From Hymenobacter terrenus (GTDB lineage: Bacteria; Bacteroidota; Bacteroidia; Cytophagales; Hymenobacteraceae): a DNA stretch of 61,636 bases. The stretch is taken from contig NZ_LATM01000026.1 of assembly GCF_000972495.1 (NCBI RefSeq), forward strand, positions 1 through 61,636. The letters are read 5' to 3'. The notes under the pieces are model-generated. The model was not told the DNA's origin. It did no database searches and saw only the letters and a list, made by a program, of their open reading frames with translations. The number at the start of each line of letters is the position of its first letter. Position 1 is the first letter of the stretch. Shown one piece after another: positions 49,664 through 59,808 of this stretch. The position numbers and the translations under genes are program-made.

Positions 49664-52600
49664 ATGAGTTTATCGAGCGTTAGCATTCAGCGGCCGGTAT
49701 TGGCCGGGGTGCTGTCCGTCCTCATTATTTTATTTGGCCTGGTGGGCTTCTCCTACCTCGGCGTGCGCGAGTACCCGGTTACCGATTCGCCCATCGTGAC
49801 GGTCACCACTTCGTACCCGGGAGCCAGCCCCGACGTCATTGCCTATCAGATTACCAAGCCGCTGGAAGAGTCCATTGGCGAGGCCAATGGCATCCGTACC
49901 ATCTCGTCGGTGTCGCGGGAAGCGGCTAGTGTAATTACGGTGGAGTTCAATTTGGATGCCGACTTGGAAGCAGCGGCCAACGACGTACGCGACAAGGTGG
50001 CCAAAGCTATTCGGTTGCTGCCGGCCGACGTGGACCCGCCGGTGGTGGAAAAAGCGTCGGGCGGTGACGGCGTGATTTTCATGGTGGTTGAGAGCAAAAC
50101 CAAGAGCATCCTAGAAGTCAGCAACCTAGCCTCCACCGTTATCAAGGAGCGCATGCAAACCATTCCCGGCGTGAAACACGTGGGCGTGGCGGGCGAGAAA
50201 AAGTACGCCATGCGCCTGCGCATCGACCCGGCTAAGCTGGCTGCCTACCAGCTCACGCCCGCCGACGTGGAGCAGGCCCTGCGCAAAGAAAACGTGGACC
50301 TGCCCGGTGGCCGCATCGAAGGCGACCGGAACGAGCTAACCGTGCGCACGTTGGGCCGGCTGACGCAGGCCGACGACTTCAACAACATGATTGTCAAGCA
50401 GGACGGCAACAGCATTGTGCGTTTCCGCGACATTGGTTTCGCCGAGCTAGGCGCTGAGAACGAGCGGACCGCCGTGCTCAACGGCCTGCGCGGCAACGCG
50501 GCCTGCGTGGGTGTGTTCGTGGAGCCGCAGCGCGGGGCCAACGAAATTGCCATTGCCGACGAGTTCTACCGCCGCCTGAAAGAGCTGCGCAAGGAAGTGC
50601 CGCCGGAGTACGAAATGACCATCGGCAAGGACTTCACCGAGTCGATTCGGGCGTCTATTTCAGAAGTGGAAGAGACCTTGCTCATTGCCTTCGGGCTAGT
50701 GGTGGTTATCCTGTTCGTATTCCTGCGCGACTGGCGGTCGACTATTATTCCGGTGGTGGCCATTCCAGTCAGTATCGTGTCGGCCTTCTTTATTATGTAT
50801 CTGGCCGGCTATTCCATCAACGTGCTCACGCTGCTGGGCCTGGTGCTGGCCATCGGGCTGGTGGTCGACGACGCCATCGTGGTGCTGGAGAACATCTACG
50901 CCAAAGTGGAAGAGGGCATGACGCCGCTGCAAGCCGCTTTCAAAGGCTCGGCGGAAATCTACTTCGCCGTGATTTCAACCACGATTACACTGGCAGCCGT
51001 GTTTCTGCCCATTCTGTTTTTGCCGGGCATCACGGGGAAGCTGTTTCAGGAGTTCGCCGTGGTGGTGGCCGGTTCGGTGACGGTGTCGGCCTTCGTGGCC
51101 CTCACGCTTTCGCCGATGATGAGCGCCTACCTGCTCAAGCACCGGGAGCGGCCCAACTGGCTGTACCGCAAAACTGAACCGCTGTTTGTGGGCCTGAACC
51201 GGAGCTATGAACGGTCGTTGGGCTGGTTCCTGCGGGTGCGGTGGCTGGCCCTGCCGGTGCTGCTACTGACGGGTGGGCTGGCGTTGTGGCTCAGCAAGCA
51301 GCTGCCCTCGGAGCTGGCCCCGCTTGAAGACCGCTCGCAAGTAGCCATGATTATGGTGGCGCCGGAAGGCTCGTCTTACGAGTACACCGAAAAGTACGTC
51401 AACGAGCTGTCGCAGTTCGTGGTGGACTCGACCAAGGACCTGGGCTTGTTTCAAACCTACTCGCTGCTGGCCCTGACTTTTGGGCCGCCCGCGCCGGTGA
51501 ACGTGGCCATTCAGCAGACCTTTTTGAAAAAAGCCGAAGACCGCACGGCCACGCAGGCGCAGGTGGCGGCGGTACTGGGCCGCAACGCGCAGAATTTCCG
51601 GGGCGTGCTGGTGTTTCCGGTGCAGCCGCCCACCATTGGTAGCCGGTTTGGCGGCGGGCAGCCGGTGCAGTTCGTGCTCCAAGGCCCTACGCTCGCGGCC
51701 GTCACCGATGTGCTGCCGGCCTTCATGGCCGAAGCCCGGCAGAGCCCGGTCTTACGCTTCGCCGATTCAGACCTGAAGGTGAACAAACCCGAGCTGGTAC
51801 TAAGCATCGACCGTGATAAAGCTGCCGAGCTAGGGATTTCGGTGGCCGAAATTGCCCGCAGCCTGCAACTAGCGTTAAGCGGGCAGCGCTACGGCTACTT
51901 CATCTTCAACGACCGGCAGTACGACGTGGTAGGCCAGCTGCAGCGCCAGAACCGCGACACGCCTTACGACCTGCGCTCAGTATACGCCCGCACCCGTAGC
52001 GGCGAAATGGTGTCGCTCGACAACCTCGTTACGTCCAAGGAAAGCATCAGCCCCGCCGCCATCTACCGCTACGACCAAGCCCTGTCGGCCACCGTATCGG
52101 CGGGCCTGGCCCCGGGCCTGACCGTGGGCGACGGCGTGGCCGAAATGGAGCGCATTGCCAAGAAAGTGCTGCCGCCCACCATCAAAACCTCCCTGGCGGG
52201 TGAGGCGCGCGACTTTTCGGAAAGCGCATCGAGCCTGGTGCTGGCCTTTGGGTTTGCGCTGGTGCTGATTTACCTGATTCTGGCCGCGCAGTTCGAAAGC
52301 CTGATTGACCCGCTCATTATTCTGCTGACCGTGCCCATGGCCCTCACCGGAGCGCTGCTGAGTTTGTGGCTGCTCGACCAGACCCTAAACGTGTTCAGCC
52401 AAATCGGCATCATCACCCTCGTCGGCCTCATCACCAAGAACGGCATTCTCATTGTCGAATTCGCCAACCAAGCCAAGGAGCAGGGTCTCACGCCCCTGCA
52501 AGCCGCGCAAGCTGCGGCGGCCTCGCGTTTCCGCCCCATTCTGATGACCTCGCTGGCCATGATTTTTGGCACCATTCCTATTGCCCTGACGGTAAACAGC

Positions 52601-52753
52601 CGCAGCTCGCTGGGCACGGTCATCGTGGGCGGGCTGGTGTTTGCCGGCTTCCTCACGCTCTACGTGATTCCGGCCGTGTACTCTTTCCTCTCGCGCAAGC
52701 ACCAGCCGGCGCCGGTGGTCGAAGAACACGCTGCGGAGGCCGTGACGGCTTAG
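49664..52753 (+). CDS. RND multidrug efflux permease (HAE1 type)
   Basis: 1029 aa, full length for AcrB-type pumps. Twelve helices, the proton-relay Asp402/Asp403 in TM4 (GLVVDDAIVVLENI), porter-domain motifs and two large periplasmic loops. Uses the proton gradient to expel drugs, solvents or other hydrophobic compounds via TolC. 38 bp behind the adaptor gene. Substrate not predictable. Confidence 0.95.
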   Translation: MSLSSVSIQRPVLAGVLSVLIILFGLVGFSYLGVREYPVTDSPIVTVTTSYPGASPDVIAYQITKPLEESIGEANGIRTISSVSREAASVITVEFNLDADLEAAANDVRDKVAKAIRLLPADVDPPVVEKASGGDGVIFMVVESKTKSILEVSNLASTVIKERMQTIPGVKHVGVAGEKKYAMRLRIDPAKLAAYQLTPADVEQALRKENVDLPGGRIEGDRNELTVRTLGRLTQADDFNNMIVKQDGNSIVRFRDIGFAELGAENERTAVLNGLRGNAACVGVFVEPQRGANEIAIADEFYRRLKELRKEVPPEYEMTIGKDFTESIRASISEVEETLLIAFGLVVVILFVFLRDWRSTIIPVVAIPVSIVSAFFIMYLAGYSINVLTLLGLVLAIGLVVDDAIVVLENIYAKVEEGMTPLQAAFKGSAEIYFAVISTTITLAAVFLPILFLPGITGKLFQEFAVVVAGSVTVSAFVALTLSPMMSAYLLKHRERPNWLYRKTEPLFVGLNRSYERSLGWFLRVRWLALPVLLLTGGLALWLSKQLPSELAPLEDRSQVAMIMVAPEGSSYEYTEKYVNELSQFVVDSTKDLGLFQTYSLLALTFGPPAPVNVAIQQTFLKKAEDRTATQAQVAAVLGRNAQNFRGVLVFPVQPPTIGSRFGGGQPVQFVLQGPTLAAVTDVLPAFMAEARQSPVLRFADSDLKVNKPELVLSIDRDKAAELGISVAEIARSLQLALSGQRYGYFIFNDRQYDVVGQLQRQNRDTPYDLRSVYARTRSGEMVSLDNLVTSKESISPAAIYRYDQALSATVSAGLAPGLTVGDGVAEMERIAKKVLPPTIKTSLAGEARDFSESASSLVLAFGFALVLIYLILAAQFESLIDPLIILLTVPMALTGALLSLWLLDQTLNVFSQIGIITLVGLITKNGILIVEFANQAKEQGLTPLQAAQAAAASRFRPILMTSLAMIFGTIPIALTVNSRSSLGTVIVGGLVFAGFLTLYVIPAVYSFLSRKHQPAPVVEEHAAEAVTA

Positions 52754-52829
52754 GGCAACGGGCGGAGTTGAATCCAACTACTGCCGAGAAACTGTATCAA
52801 ACCTGACTTTCAAAGTCATCCTCTACATC

Positions 52830-54194
52830 ATGCGACTTTTTGCTTTATCGGGCGCACCGGCCAGTCTTCGGTTCGTCTTTCTGGCTGGTTTGCTGGCTTT
52901 TTCCCTCGCTGCGGTGGCTCAGCCGCAGCCGCTTACCATTGACGGGGCTGTGGCCCTGGCGCGGGAGAAAAACCGCGACCTGCAAATTGCCAACCTAGCC
53001 GTGGCCAAGGCGGCCCAACGCACCCGCGAAGCCCGCGGCGCGGCCTTGCCCACCGTTTCGGGCTTTGGGCAATACCTGTATAATTTCCAGCGCCCGGTTT
53101 CCTTTCTGCCCGGCAACTTCGCGGGCTTGTCCGACAACCAAATCGCCACCCTGCGCGTGGGCGGCGACCAGGCTTTTGTGGGCTCGGTGGGCGTATACCA
53201 GCCCTTGTTTCAGGCCGGGGTGAAGTCCGGTATTCGGGCGGCGGGCCTCGACGAAGTGCGCAGCACCGCTGAGGCGGCCGTAACGGCGAGCCAGGTGGTC
53301 ACGGCCGTGCGCAAAGCCTACCTCAACGTGCTCATCACCGAAGAGCAGCTCCGGCTGCAGCAGCAGAGCCTGACCCGCAACCAGCAAGCCCTACGCGATG
53401 CCCGCTCGCTGCTGCTCCAGGGCCGTGCCTCGCGGGTCGACACCCTACGCGCCTACGTGAACGTGGAAAACATTCGGCCCGACATCCTGCGCCTGACCAA
53501 CGGCATTGCCATTGCCAAAACCGTGCTGGCCACCACCATTGGTTTGGACGCCAACGAGCCGCTGACGCTCCAGGATTCGCTGCACTACGATGGCCAGCTG
53601 CAGCCCCTCACCAACGAGCAGGCGTATGCTCTGGCTTTGGAAAACCGCCCCGAACTGCGCCAGCTGCAACTCACGCAGCAGCTCAACGACGAGCAAGTCC
53701 GGCAGGCCACGGCCGTGGGCCGCCCTCAACTGGCCGCCACCGGTAACGTGCAGGCTCAAGCGCAGGCCTTCGACCTGCGACTAGGCGACTACCAATGGCC
53801 CGTCAGTTCCTACGTGGGCTTGCAAATGACGGTACCCATCTACAGCGGCGGCCGGGTGCTGGCCCGCGCCCAGCAGGCCCGCATCACGCGTCAGCAAACC
53901 GAACGCGGCCTAGCCAACGAGCAGGAGCTGATTCGGGCCGAAGTGCTCACCAGCGTATCGAGCGTGCAGGAAGCCCGCCGCCGCGTCGAAACGCAACGAC
54001 AAACCGTGGCCGCCGCCGCGCTAGGCTACCGCATCACCCGCGACCGGTGGCGCGCCGGCATGGCCTCCCGCCTCGACCTCACTGATTCCGAGCTGGCCCT
54101 GACCCGCACCAAGTCCGGCTACCTGCAAGCCGTGTACGACTACCAAACCGCCACTATTGACTTGGAACGTGCGGTGGGCCGCACGAGCAACTGA
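52830..54194 (+). CDS. TolC-family outer-membrane efflux protein
   Basis: 454 aa. Signal peptide (…FVFLAGLLAFSLAAVA-QPQP), then two OEP repeats with long coiled-coil helices (QTIDGAVALAREKNRDLQIANLAVAKAAQRTREARGAALPT-type start; RRVETQRQTVAAAALGYRITRDRWRAGMASRLDLTDSELAL end). Outer-membrane channel of the tripartite pump. 76 bp behind the permease. Confidence 0.93.
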   Translation: MRLFALSGAPASLRFVFLAGLLAFSLAAVAQPQPLTIDGAVALAREKNRDLQIANLAVAKAAQRTREARGAALPTVSGFGQYLYNFQRPVSFLPGNFAGLSDNQIATLRVGGDQAFVGSVGVYQPLFQAGVKSGIRAAGLDEVRSTAEAAVTASQVVTAVRKAYLNVLITEEQLRLQQQSLTRNQQALRDARSLLLQGRASRVDTLRAYVNVENIRPDILRLTNGIAIAKTVLATTIGLDANEPLTLQDSLHYDGQLQPLTNEQAYALALENRPELRQLQLTQQLNDEQVRQATAVGRPQLAATGNVQAQAQAFDLRLGDYQWPVSSYVGLQMTVPIYSGGRVLARAQQARITRQQTERGLANEQELIRAEVLTSVSSVQEARRRVETQRQTVAAAALGYRITRDRWRAGMASRLDLTDSELALTRTKSGYLQAVYDYQTATIDLERAVGRTSN

Positions 54195-54235
54195 CAATCA
54201 AAGCAATAATAACTTCTCAAGAAAATATTCACTCT

Positions 54236-54553
54236 ATGGACCTCTTTCATTTTACCATGCAGCAGCTGGCCCCCTACCCGGCCCTGCTCAGCGAGGGTGG
54301 CATCCCGCCCATCCGAACCTACTTGCTCAACTGGTTGCGCCGCCACCAGCCCCTGGCCGAGCCTCGTATTCTGTGCGATAACACGGATTTGAGTCACGAC
54401 TTAAACTTGAAGTCCGGGGATTGGGCCCGGCTAGTCATGGATTTAGAAGACTTTTACGGCATTCCGATACTACAGGAAGTGGTAAGCTTTCTCCACACGG
54501 TGCGGGATTTGGAAGCATACCTGCAATATCAACTGAGCAAGTTCGCAGCCTGA
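54236..54553 (+). CDS. Acyl-carrier-protein-like small protein
   Basis: 105 aa. The middle part LSHDLNLKSGDWARLVMDLEDFYGIPILQEVVSFLHTVRDLEAYLQY follows the ACP pattern (DSLDxVELVMALEEEFGI…TVGDVVDYI). Ser is kept in the phosphopantetheine position, but the usual D-S-L is K-S-G, so modification is doubtful. N-terminal 45 residues are extra. 41 bp behind TolC, so in the pump operon. Could be a degenerate carrier protein or unrelated helical protein. Confidence 0.6.
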   Translation: MDLFHFTMQQLAPYPALLSEGGIPPIRTYLLNWLRRHQPLAEPRILCDNTDLSHDLNLKSGDWARLVMDLEDFYGIPILQEVVSFLHTVRDLEAYLQYQLSKFAA

Positions 54554-54604
54554 TAGTGCTTGGCTCAGAATATCAATTTGCCTTTTCAACTCATATTTGG
54601 CAAT

Positions 54605-55219
54605 TTACCTAACCAACGCCGCGCACTCGGCATGGCGGGGGCAGGTTAGCCAATGGTCGTTCACGAAGCCGGCTGTTTGTAGGATGTTGTAGCACGTTAC
54701 GGGACCGGTCATCACAAAGCCGCGACGCTTCAGGTCCTGGCTCATGGCGGTGCTGGCGGGAGTGGATAGGGGTACCGGATTGGCCGCGCTCCGGCGGCCG
54801 TCCACGGGTTGGCCGCCCACGTAGGTGGCGAAAAACGGGAGAATGCCGTCGTCACCGCCCACTGCTTGGCGCAGTTGCAGCCAAGCCTGAGCGTTGCGTA
54901 CGGTGGCTTCCAGCTTACGCCGGTTGCGCAGGATGCGTGGGTTGCCCAGCACCTCGGTTATGTCGTCCTCATCCCAGCGCGCCAGCCGGTCGGGGTCGAA
55001 GCCGGCCAGCAGTTCCCGAAAGCCCTCGCGCCGCTTGAGCACAACCGGAAAATCAAATCCAAGCTGAAAGGTGTGAAGCACCAAGTACTCAAACAAAATC
55101 CCGGCCTCGGCCACCGGCTCGCCCCATTCATGGTCGTGGAAGGCGCCTAGTAGCTCGCTCTGCTTAGCCCATGGGCAACGCCCGGTCGACCCGGAAATGG
55201 TGGCATCAGGCGTAATCAT
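54605..55219 (-). CDS. tag: DNA-3-methyladenine glycosylase I
   Basis: 204 aa from ATG 55219. RCPWAK (Cys15), HDHEWG (residues 28-33), LFEYLVLHTFQLGFDFPVVLKRREGFRELLAGFD, LRRRGF-type KRRGFVMTGPVTCYNILQTAGFVNDHWLTCPRHAEC with zinc ligands. Excises 3-methyladenine from DNA. The ATG at 55246 would add nine residues. Stand-alone and convergent with the pump operon. Confidence 0.92.
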   Translation of the reverse strand: MITPDATISGSTGRCPWAKQSELLGAFHDHEWGEPVAEAGILFEYLVLHTFQLGFDFPVVLKRREGFRELLAGFDPDRLARWDEDDITEVLGNPRILRNRRKLEATVRNAQAWLQLRQAVGGDDGILPFFATYVGGQPVDGRRSAANPVPLSTPASTAMSQDLKRRGFVMTGPVTCYNILQTAGFVNDHWLTCPRHAECAALVR

Positions 55220-55668
55220 GGTATAAAGGCTTATGGCATTATTCATAGCGGGACCTCATCGCCTTATCAGCGCTGACAACCAGAAAAGCAACGGAATTCA
55301 TCTTAGCGTGGTTTCGGCGCCGCTGTGCAGCGCGGACTTTTAATTCGTAAGCCGCTGGCTGAGCTGATTCACGAAGTAAAGTTTGGTTTAATTGCCCGCT
55401 ACAGGGGTGTCTGACTGGTATACGCGGCGCGCTGGGTAACCTCGGCCCCAGCCCTCCCAGATATAACCTTGGTTCACTTGAAGCACGAAGCCCCAGGAGT
55501 GGGGAACCTGGTGAACAGTACATGGGCTGGAGAACGGCGCTGGTTTTGGACTTCTGCTTCCGCCCTTCAAGAAACTTAAACCTCTGCTGATGGGCGTGCC
55601 GACAACCACCGTATCTTAGCTGACGTTGAATACGGGTTATTGGCTTTCACTCATTCCGGCCTTCTGCT
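55220..55668. other. 449-bp intergenic stretch with a repeat half
   Basis: Contains CAGCGCGGACTTTTAATTCG (55328-55347), a half copy of the repeat at 26305. A minus-strand frame 55388-55609 ends in HSWGFVLQVNQGYIWEGWGRGYP, which may be a gene remnant but cannot be placed. No intact gene seen. Confidence 0.4.
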
Positions 55669-56160
55669 ATGACTAACTTTTCCGCTATCGTGGCCCTGAC
55701 GCTGACTTTTTTGCCTTTTCTGAGCCAAGCTCAGTCGCGGCCTGCGGGCGGAGTAGGGCTGGAAGTACCAGCCTCCACGGCACCTCGCCAGGGGCACTTC
55801 CTGGCGGGCGCTTACATGCTGAGCAGCTACGCACCGCCGTCGGCCTCGGGCGGCTTCAGTTACCGTGTGCAGCCTTACCTGCGGTACGCGCTGAGTACCA
55901 AGGGCCACGCGCAGCCATTCATTCAATACAGCTTTGCGCCCTACCGGCTGCAAGCTTATGGAGCAGACCCACGGGCTACGCCTGGGGCCGCGGAGCTGCC
56001 CGCCAATCCTGGGTTTGCGCCGCTGGGTTTGCGTGATGCCTCTTATCGGAGCTATGGGAGTAATCTGGGGGCAGTTTCGGTAGGCGTGCCGGTGCGGTTT
56101 GGCAGTAGCTCGGCGACGCTGCACGTAGCCAGTAGCTTGCTGAGCGGCCTGCTACGTTGA
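55669..56160 (+). CDS. Secreted hypothetical, probable surface barrel
   Basis: 163 aa. Signal peptide (MTNFSAIVALTLTFLPFLSQA-QS), then strands such as GHFLAGAYMLSSYAPP, GFSYRVQPYLRYALS, AQPFIQYSFAPYRL and LGAVSVGVPVRFGSS. Looks like a small outer-membrane barrel, but the C-terminus is SGLLR. 81 bp before the APC permease; not obviously related. Confidence 0.65.
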   Translation: MTNFSAIVALTLTFLPFLSQAQSRPAGGVGLEVPASTAPRQGHFLAGAYMLSSYAPPSASGGFSYRVQPYLRYALSTKGHAQPFIQYSFAPYRLQAYGADPRATPGAAELPANPGFAPLGLRDASYRSYGSNLGAVSVGVPVRFGSSSATLHVASSLLSGLLR

Positions 56161-56241
56161 GGCGGTAGCGGTAGCGCGAGAGGCGCAACCCGCGCCGGGG
56201 CGTTATCTTTTGCCCTTCAAACCCCGTCCCTCCCACCTTTC

Positions 56242-58020
56242 ATGCGTTCGTCAACGTCTCTATTCCGCCGCAAAACCATCGCGGCCATCCTTCAAAACCC
56301 ACCTGCCGACCACGAGGGCCCCGCCGCCGGAGGCCTGGCCCGGCACCTCACCGTGCGCGACCTGACGGGCCTGGGCATCGCAGCTATCATCGGAGCCGGC
56401 ATTTTCAGCACCATCGGCAAGGCCAGCCTCGATGGCGGGCCGGCGGTATCACTACTATTTGTGTTTACGGCTATTGCCTGCGCATTTTCGGCTTTGTGCT
56501 ACGCGCAGTTCGCGGCTACTATTCCGGTCAGCGGCTCGGCTTATACGTATGCCTACGCCTCGTTTGGCGAGTTAGCGGCCTGGATTATCGGCTGGGCGCT
56601 GATTATGGAGTATGCGGTGGGCAACATCGTAGTGGCCATTTCCTGGTCCGATTATTTCACTGGCCTGCTCGATGGAGTCGGTATTCACCTGCCGCTTTGG
56701 CTCACGATGGGCACCCAAACCGGGCACGCCGGCTACCAGGCCGTAATGAACCTCATGCAAGCCGGCAGGCCGCTGGCCGAAGCCACGCCGGCCCAGCTCG
56801 ATGGTTATAAGGCCTGGACCCAGGCCCCGGAGCTGTTCGGCGACTGGCACATGGTCATGGATTTACCTGCCTTTGTTATCACCGTTCTCATTACGGCGCT
56901 AGTGTACGTGGGCATCAAGGAAAGCAAGAATGCCTCGAACCTGCTGGTGCTGCTCAAGCTGATTATCGTCTTCATTGTCATTGCCGTGGGTGCATTCTAC
57001 GTGCAGCCAGCCAACTGGACGCCTTTCGCCCCCAATGGCGTGGGCGGGGTGCTCAAGGGCGTATCAGCAGTGTTTTTCGCTTACATCGGCTTCGATGCGA
57101 TTTCGACTACGGCTGAAGAATGCAAAAACCCCCAGCGCGACCTACCCAAGGCCATGATGTACGCCCTCATTATTTGTACGGTGCTGTACGTCATTATCAC
57201 GCTGGTGCTCACGGGGATGGTGTCCTATAAGGAATTAGGTGTGGGCGACCCGCTCTCATTCGTATTTGCCAAGGTGGGATTGCCGCGGCTGTCGGGCCTG
57301 GTGGCGGTGAGTGCGGTGTTTGCCATGGCTTCGGTGCTGCTGGTGTTTCAGCTGGGGCAGCCGCGCATCTGGCTGACCATGGCGCGCGACGGCCTCTTGC
57401 CCCCGGTATTTGCCAAGATTCACCCGCGCTTCCACACGCCGTCGTTTGCGACCATTGTGACGGGCCTTTTCGTGGCAGTGCCGGCACTCGTTCTCAACAT
57501 GGATTTGGTGGTCGATTTGACCAGCATTGGCACCCTCTTCGCCTTTGCGCTGGTGTGCGGCGGCATTCTGATTATCGACCCCTATGGCCGCTCCGAGGCC
57601 CGCTTCAAGGTGCCGTACATCAACGGGCAGTGGCTGGTGCCGCTGATTCTGGCAGTGGGTGCCTTTCTCATTTACCACTACAACGCGACCGGCAACCACG
57701 AATTCTGGCAGGACGTGAGCGGGCAGCGGGGCTGGCTGCAGCACGATGCGGGCGGCAGTGGGAAGGTGTCGGGTGGCTTCGCCCACCAGATTCCCACGCT
57801 GGTGTTCCTACTATTTTGCGTGGCGCTGTGCGTGCTCTCGTTCCGCCAAAAACTCTCGCTGCTGCCCACCCTGGGTCTGCTCATCAACCTGTATCTGATG
57901 ACCGAACTGGGCATCAGCAACTGGACCTTATTCTTCGTATGGCTGCTGATTGGCTTGGCGGTATACTTTGGATACGGTTATAAAAATTCCAAGCTGAACC
58001 ACAGCCTTCAACCGGTATAA
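56242..58020 (+). CDS. APC-family amino-acid permease
   Basis: 592 aa. DLTGLGIAAIIGAGIFSTIGKASLDGGPAVSL is the TM1 signature of the cationic-amino-acid type; about 12-14 helices. YIGFDAISTTAEECKNPQRDLP in TM6-7 and an extra C-terminal pair match the CAT-like subgroup. Takes up or exchanges amino acids at the inner membrane. Ends in a terminator at 58041. Confidence 0.92.
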   Translation: MRSSTSLFRRKTIAAILQNPPADHEGPAAGGLARHLTVRDLTGLGIAAIIGAGIFSTIGKASLDGGPAVSLLFVFTAIACAFSALCYAQFAATIPVSGSAYTYAYASFGELAAWIIGWALIMEYAVGNIVVAISWSDYFTGLLDGVGIHLPLWLTMGTQTGHAGYQAVMNLMQAGRPLAEATPAQLDGYKAWTQAPELFGDWHMVMDLPAFVITVLITALVYVGIKESKNASNLLVLLKLIIVFIVIAVGAFYVQPANWTPFAPNGVGGVLKGVSAVFFAYIGFDAISTTAEECKNPQRDLPKAMMYALIICTVLYVIITLVLTGMVSYKELGVGDPLSFVFAKVGLPRLSGLVAVSAVFAMASVLLVFQLGQPRIWLTMARDGLLPPVFAKIHPRFHTPSFATIVTGLFVAVPALVLNMDLVVDLTSIGTLFAFALVCGGILIIDPYGRSEARFKVPYINGQWLVPLILAVGAFLIYHYNATGNHEFWQDVSGQRGWLQHDAGGSGKVSGGFAHQIPTLVFLLFCVALCVLSFRQKLSLLPTLGLLINLYLMTELGISNWTLFFVWLLIGLAVYFGYGYKNSKLNHSLQPV

Positions 58021-58040
58021 ACGCTGTTTTTCAACCCTCG

Positions 58041-58078
58041 AAACAGGTGGTGGCTCAAAGGGCGGCCACCTGTTTTTT
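58041..58078 (+). terminator. Rho-independent terminator
   Basis: AAACAGGTGG (58041-58050) pairs with CCACCTGTTT (58066-58075), followed by a T-run to 58078. Ends the permease gene. Confidence 0.88.
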
Positions 58079-58265
58079 ATCCCTACTGTAGCGTTGCTAA
58101 CGGACAAATATTTAGCCCTCTGGCTGTTATTATCAATTCTTTAAGTAAAGGTGATATTATGTTAATAGCCGAAACTTATGCGCTGCGAATTAACTTCGAA
58201 TATTATTATCAAATGGCCGCGAATAGCAGTCTACAATTTACCTGCTTTTTCCCGCCTACCAAGCT

Positions 58266-59351
58266 ATGCTAGACCAGACAGAAGTGTTTTACCACCTGCT
58301 GGAGGGAAACCACCTACTCTTTTTCGCTTACAGCATAAGTGCCAGCAAAGTACTCTATGTCAACGACGTTTACGAGCGGATGTTTCCACCCGCTCAGCGT
58401 GCTTCCATCAATGAAGACTTACCATGGCTACTGAGTTGCCTGCCCGGCGAAGACCAGCAATACGCCCTGAGCTGCCTGGCTCAACTGGCCCGGGGTGAGA
58501 TGCACGATGAATTGCTCCTGCGCCTGCAATCGCAGCCCAACGCGCCCTTGCGCTGGTTGTGCATGCGCGCTCACCGCGCCGAAGCCAGCGACGGCCAGGT
58601 ACTGCTCTGCGGCACGGTGCAGGATGTGACGGTGGCGGAAGAATACACCCGCAATGCCGACAAGTTTATGGCCAAGAAAAACACCACGCTGGAGATTCTG
58701 GCCCACGACCTAGCCGGCCCCTTCAACATGATGCAGCAGATGGCCACCTTCTTCCAGGAGAAAACCCAGCCACTGCACGACCCGCAGCTCGAAAAAATGG
58801 TGCAGGTGATGCAGGACACCTGCCGCGACAGCGTAAACCTCATCCGCGAGTTTGTGGACAGCGAGTTTGCTGAGTCGGCTAACGTGCAGCTCAAGCGTGT
58901 GCGCGTGGACCTGGCCGCCAGCCTGCGCCAGGTGATGGACACTTACCAGCAGGCCGAGCGCCTGGTGGCCAAGCGCTTCACCTTCAACAGCACCGGCAGC
59001 GAGGTGTACGTGGAGCTGGACCACAACAAGTTTATGCAGGTGATGAACAACCTCCTTTCCAACGCCATCAAGTTCACCCGCGAGGGCGGTCACATCGCCG
59101 TGACGCTGGAGCAGCACCCCACCCACGTGCTGGTGACCGTGGCCGACGATGGCATTGGCATTCCTGAAAAGCTCCAGCCAGTGCTGTTCGACCGCTTCAC
59201 CAAGGCGCGGCGGCCGGGCCTGCGCGGCGAGAAAACCACCGGCCTGGGCATGTCCATCATCCAGTCGCTGGTGCGGCTGCACAACGGCAGTATCTGGTTT
59301 GAGAGCCAGGAGAACGTGGGCACGAGTTTTTTTATCCGGCTGCCCCTGTAG
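58266..59351 (+). CDS. PAS-type sensor histidine kinase
   Basis: 361 aa, no membrane helix. N-terminal PAS-like fold (about 1-125), then HisKA with phospho-acceptor in ILAHDLAGPFNMMQQMATFF and HATPase boxes NKFMQVMNNLLSNAIKFT, VADDGIGIPEKL, GLGMSI. Cytoplasmic. Convergent with the CheY-like regulator at 59382, which could be its partner. Confidence 0.92.
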   Translation: MLDQTEVFYHLLEGNHLLFFAYSISASKVLYVNDVYERMFPPAQRASINEDLPWLLSCLPGEDQQYALSCLAQLARGEMHDELLLRLQSQPNAPLRWLCMRAHRAEASDGQVLLCGTVQDVTVAEEYTRNADKFMAKKNTTLEILAHDLAGPFNMMQQMATFFQEKTQPLHDPQLEKMVQVMQDTCRDSVNLIREFVDSEFAESANVQLKRVRVDLAASLRQVMDTYQQAERLVAKRFTFNSTGSEVYVELDHNKFMQVMNNLLSNAIKFTREGGHIAVTLEQHPTHVLVTVADDGIGIPEKLQPVLFDRFTKARRPGLRGEKTTGLGMSIIQSLVRLHNGSIWFESQENVGTSFFIRLPL

Positions 59352-59381
59352 CGGCCTGGAGCAGGCTTTTGGCGCTGCTCC

Positions 59382-59801
59382 TTACTCCTCCCCGTAGCTG
59401 GCGGCTTCTACCTGGGCGCGGACAGATTGAATCTGGATGCTGTCGAGTGGCTTGTGGATGAGGCCGGCCACGAGCGGAAATTCGTGGATGCGGTCGGTAT
59501 CAGAGTGGGCCAGAGAGGAGGTGAGGATGAAAATATGGCAGTGGCCAAGCAGCTGGTTTTCATAGGGCTTCAGGGCTTCCAGGAAATCCCAGCCGTCCAT
59601 GACGGGCATATTCAGGTCGAGGAATATGACTTGTGGCAGCTCTTCGGGCAGGGCGTCACGCAGGAAAGCCAGAGCTTCTTCGGCAGAGGGATAGGCTGAA
59701 ATATTTTCGGCAAAGCCTTCTCGTTTCAAGAGGCGCTCGGTGAGGAATACGCCGATGGAATCGTCGTCAATTAGTAGAGTATCCATGTATAGAGTGTTCA
59801 T
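59382..59801 (-). CDS. CheY-like response regulator
   Basis: 139 aa from ATG 59801 (or 134 from 59786). A receiver domain only: TLLIDDDSIGVFLTERLLKREGF, phospho-acceptor in VIFLDLNMPVMDGWDFLE, ILTSS and GLIHKPLD. No output domain, so it acts by protein contact. Starts 7 bp after the end of the PAS kinase at 59809, so an operon with it. Confidence 0.9.
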   Translation of the reverse strand: MNTLYMDTLLIDDDSIGVFLTERLLKREGFAENISAYPSAEEALAFLRDALPEELPQVIFLDLNMPVMDGWDFLEALKPYENQLLGHCHIFILTSSLAHSDTDRIHEFPLVAGLIHKPLDSIQIQSVRAQVEAASYGEE

Positions 59802-59808
59802 GCTGGGT

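Noticed and set aside
55388..55609. Minus-strand frame ending …GYIWEGWGRGYP…
   Set aside because: Part looks coding but no family could be named and no proper start or neighbours exist; noted only as a possible remnant.
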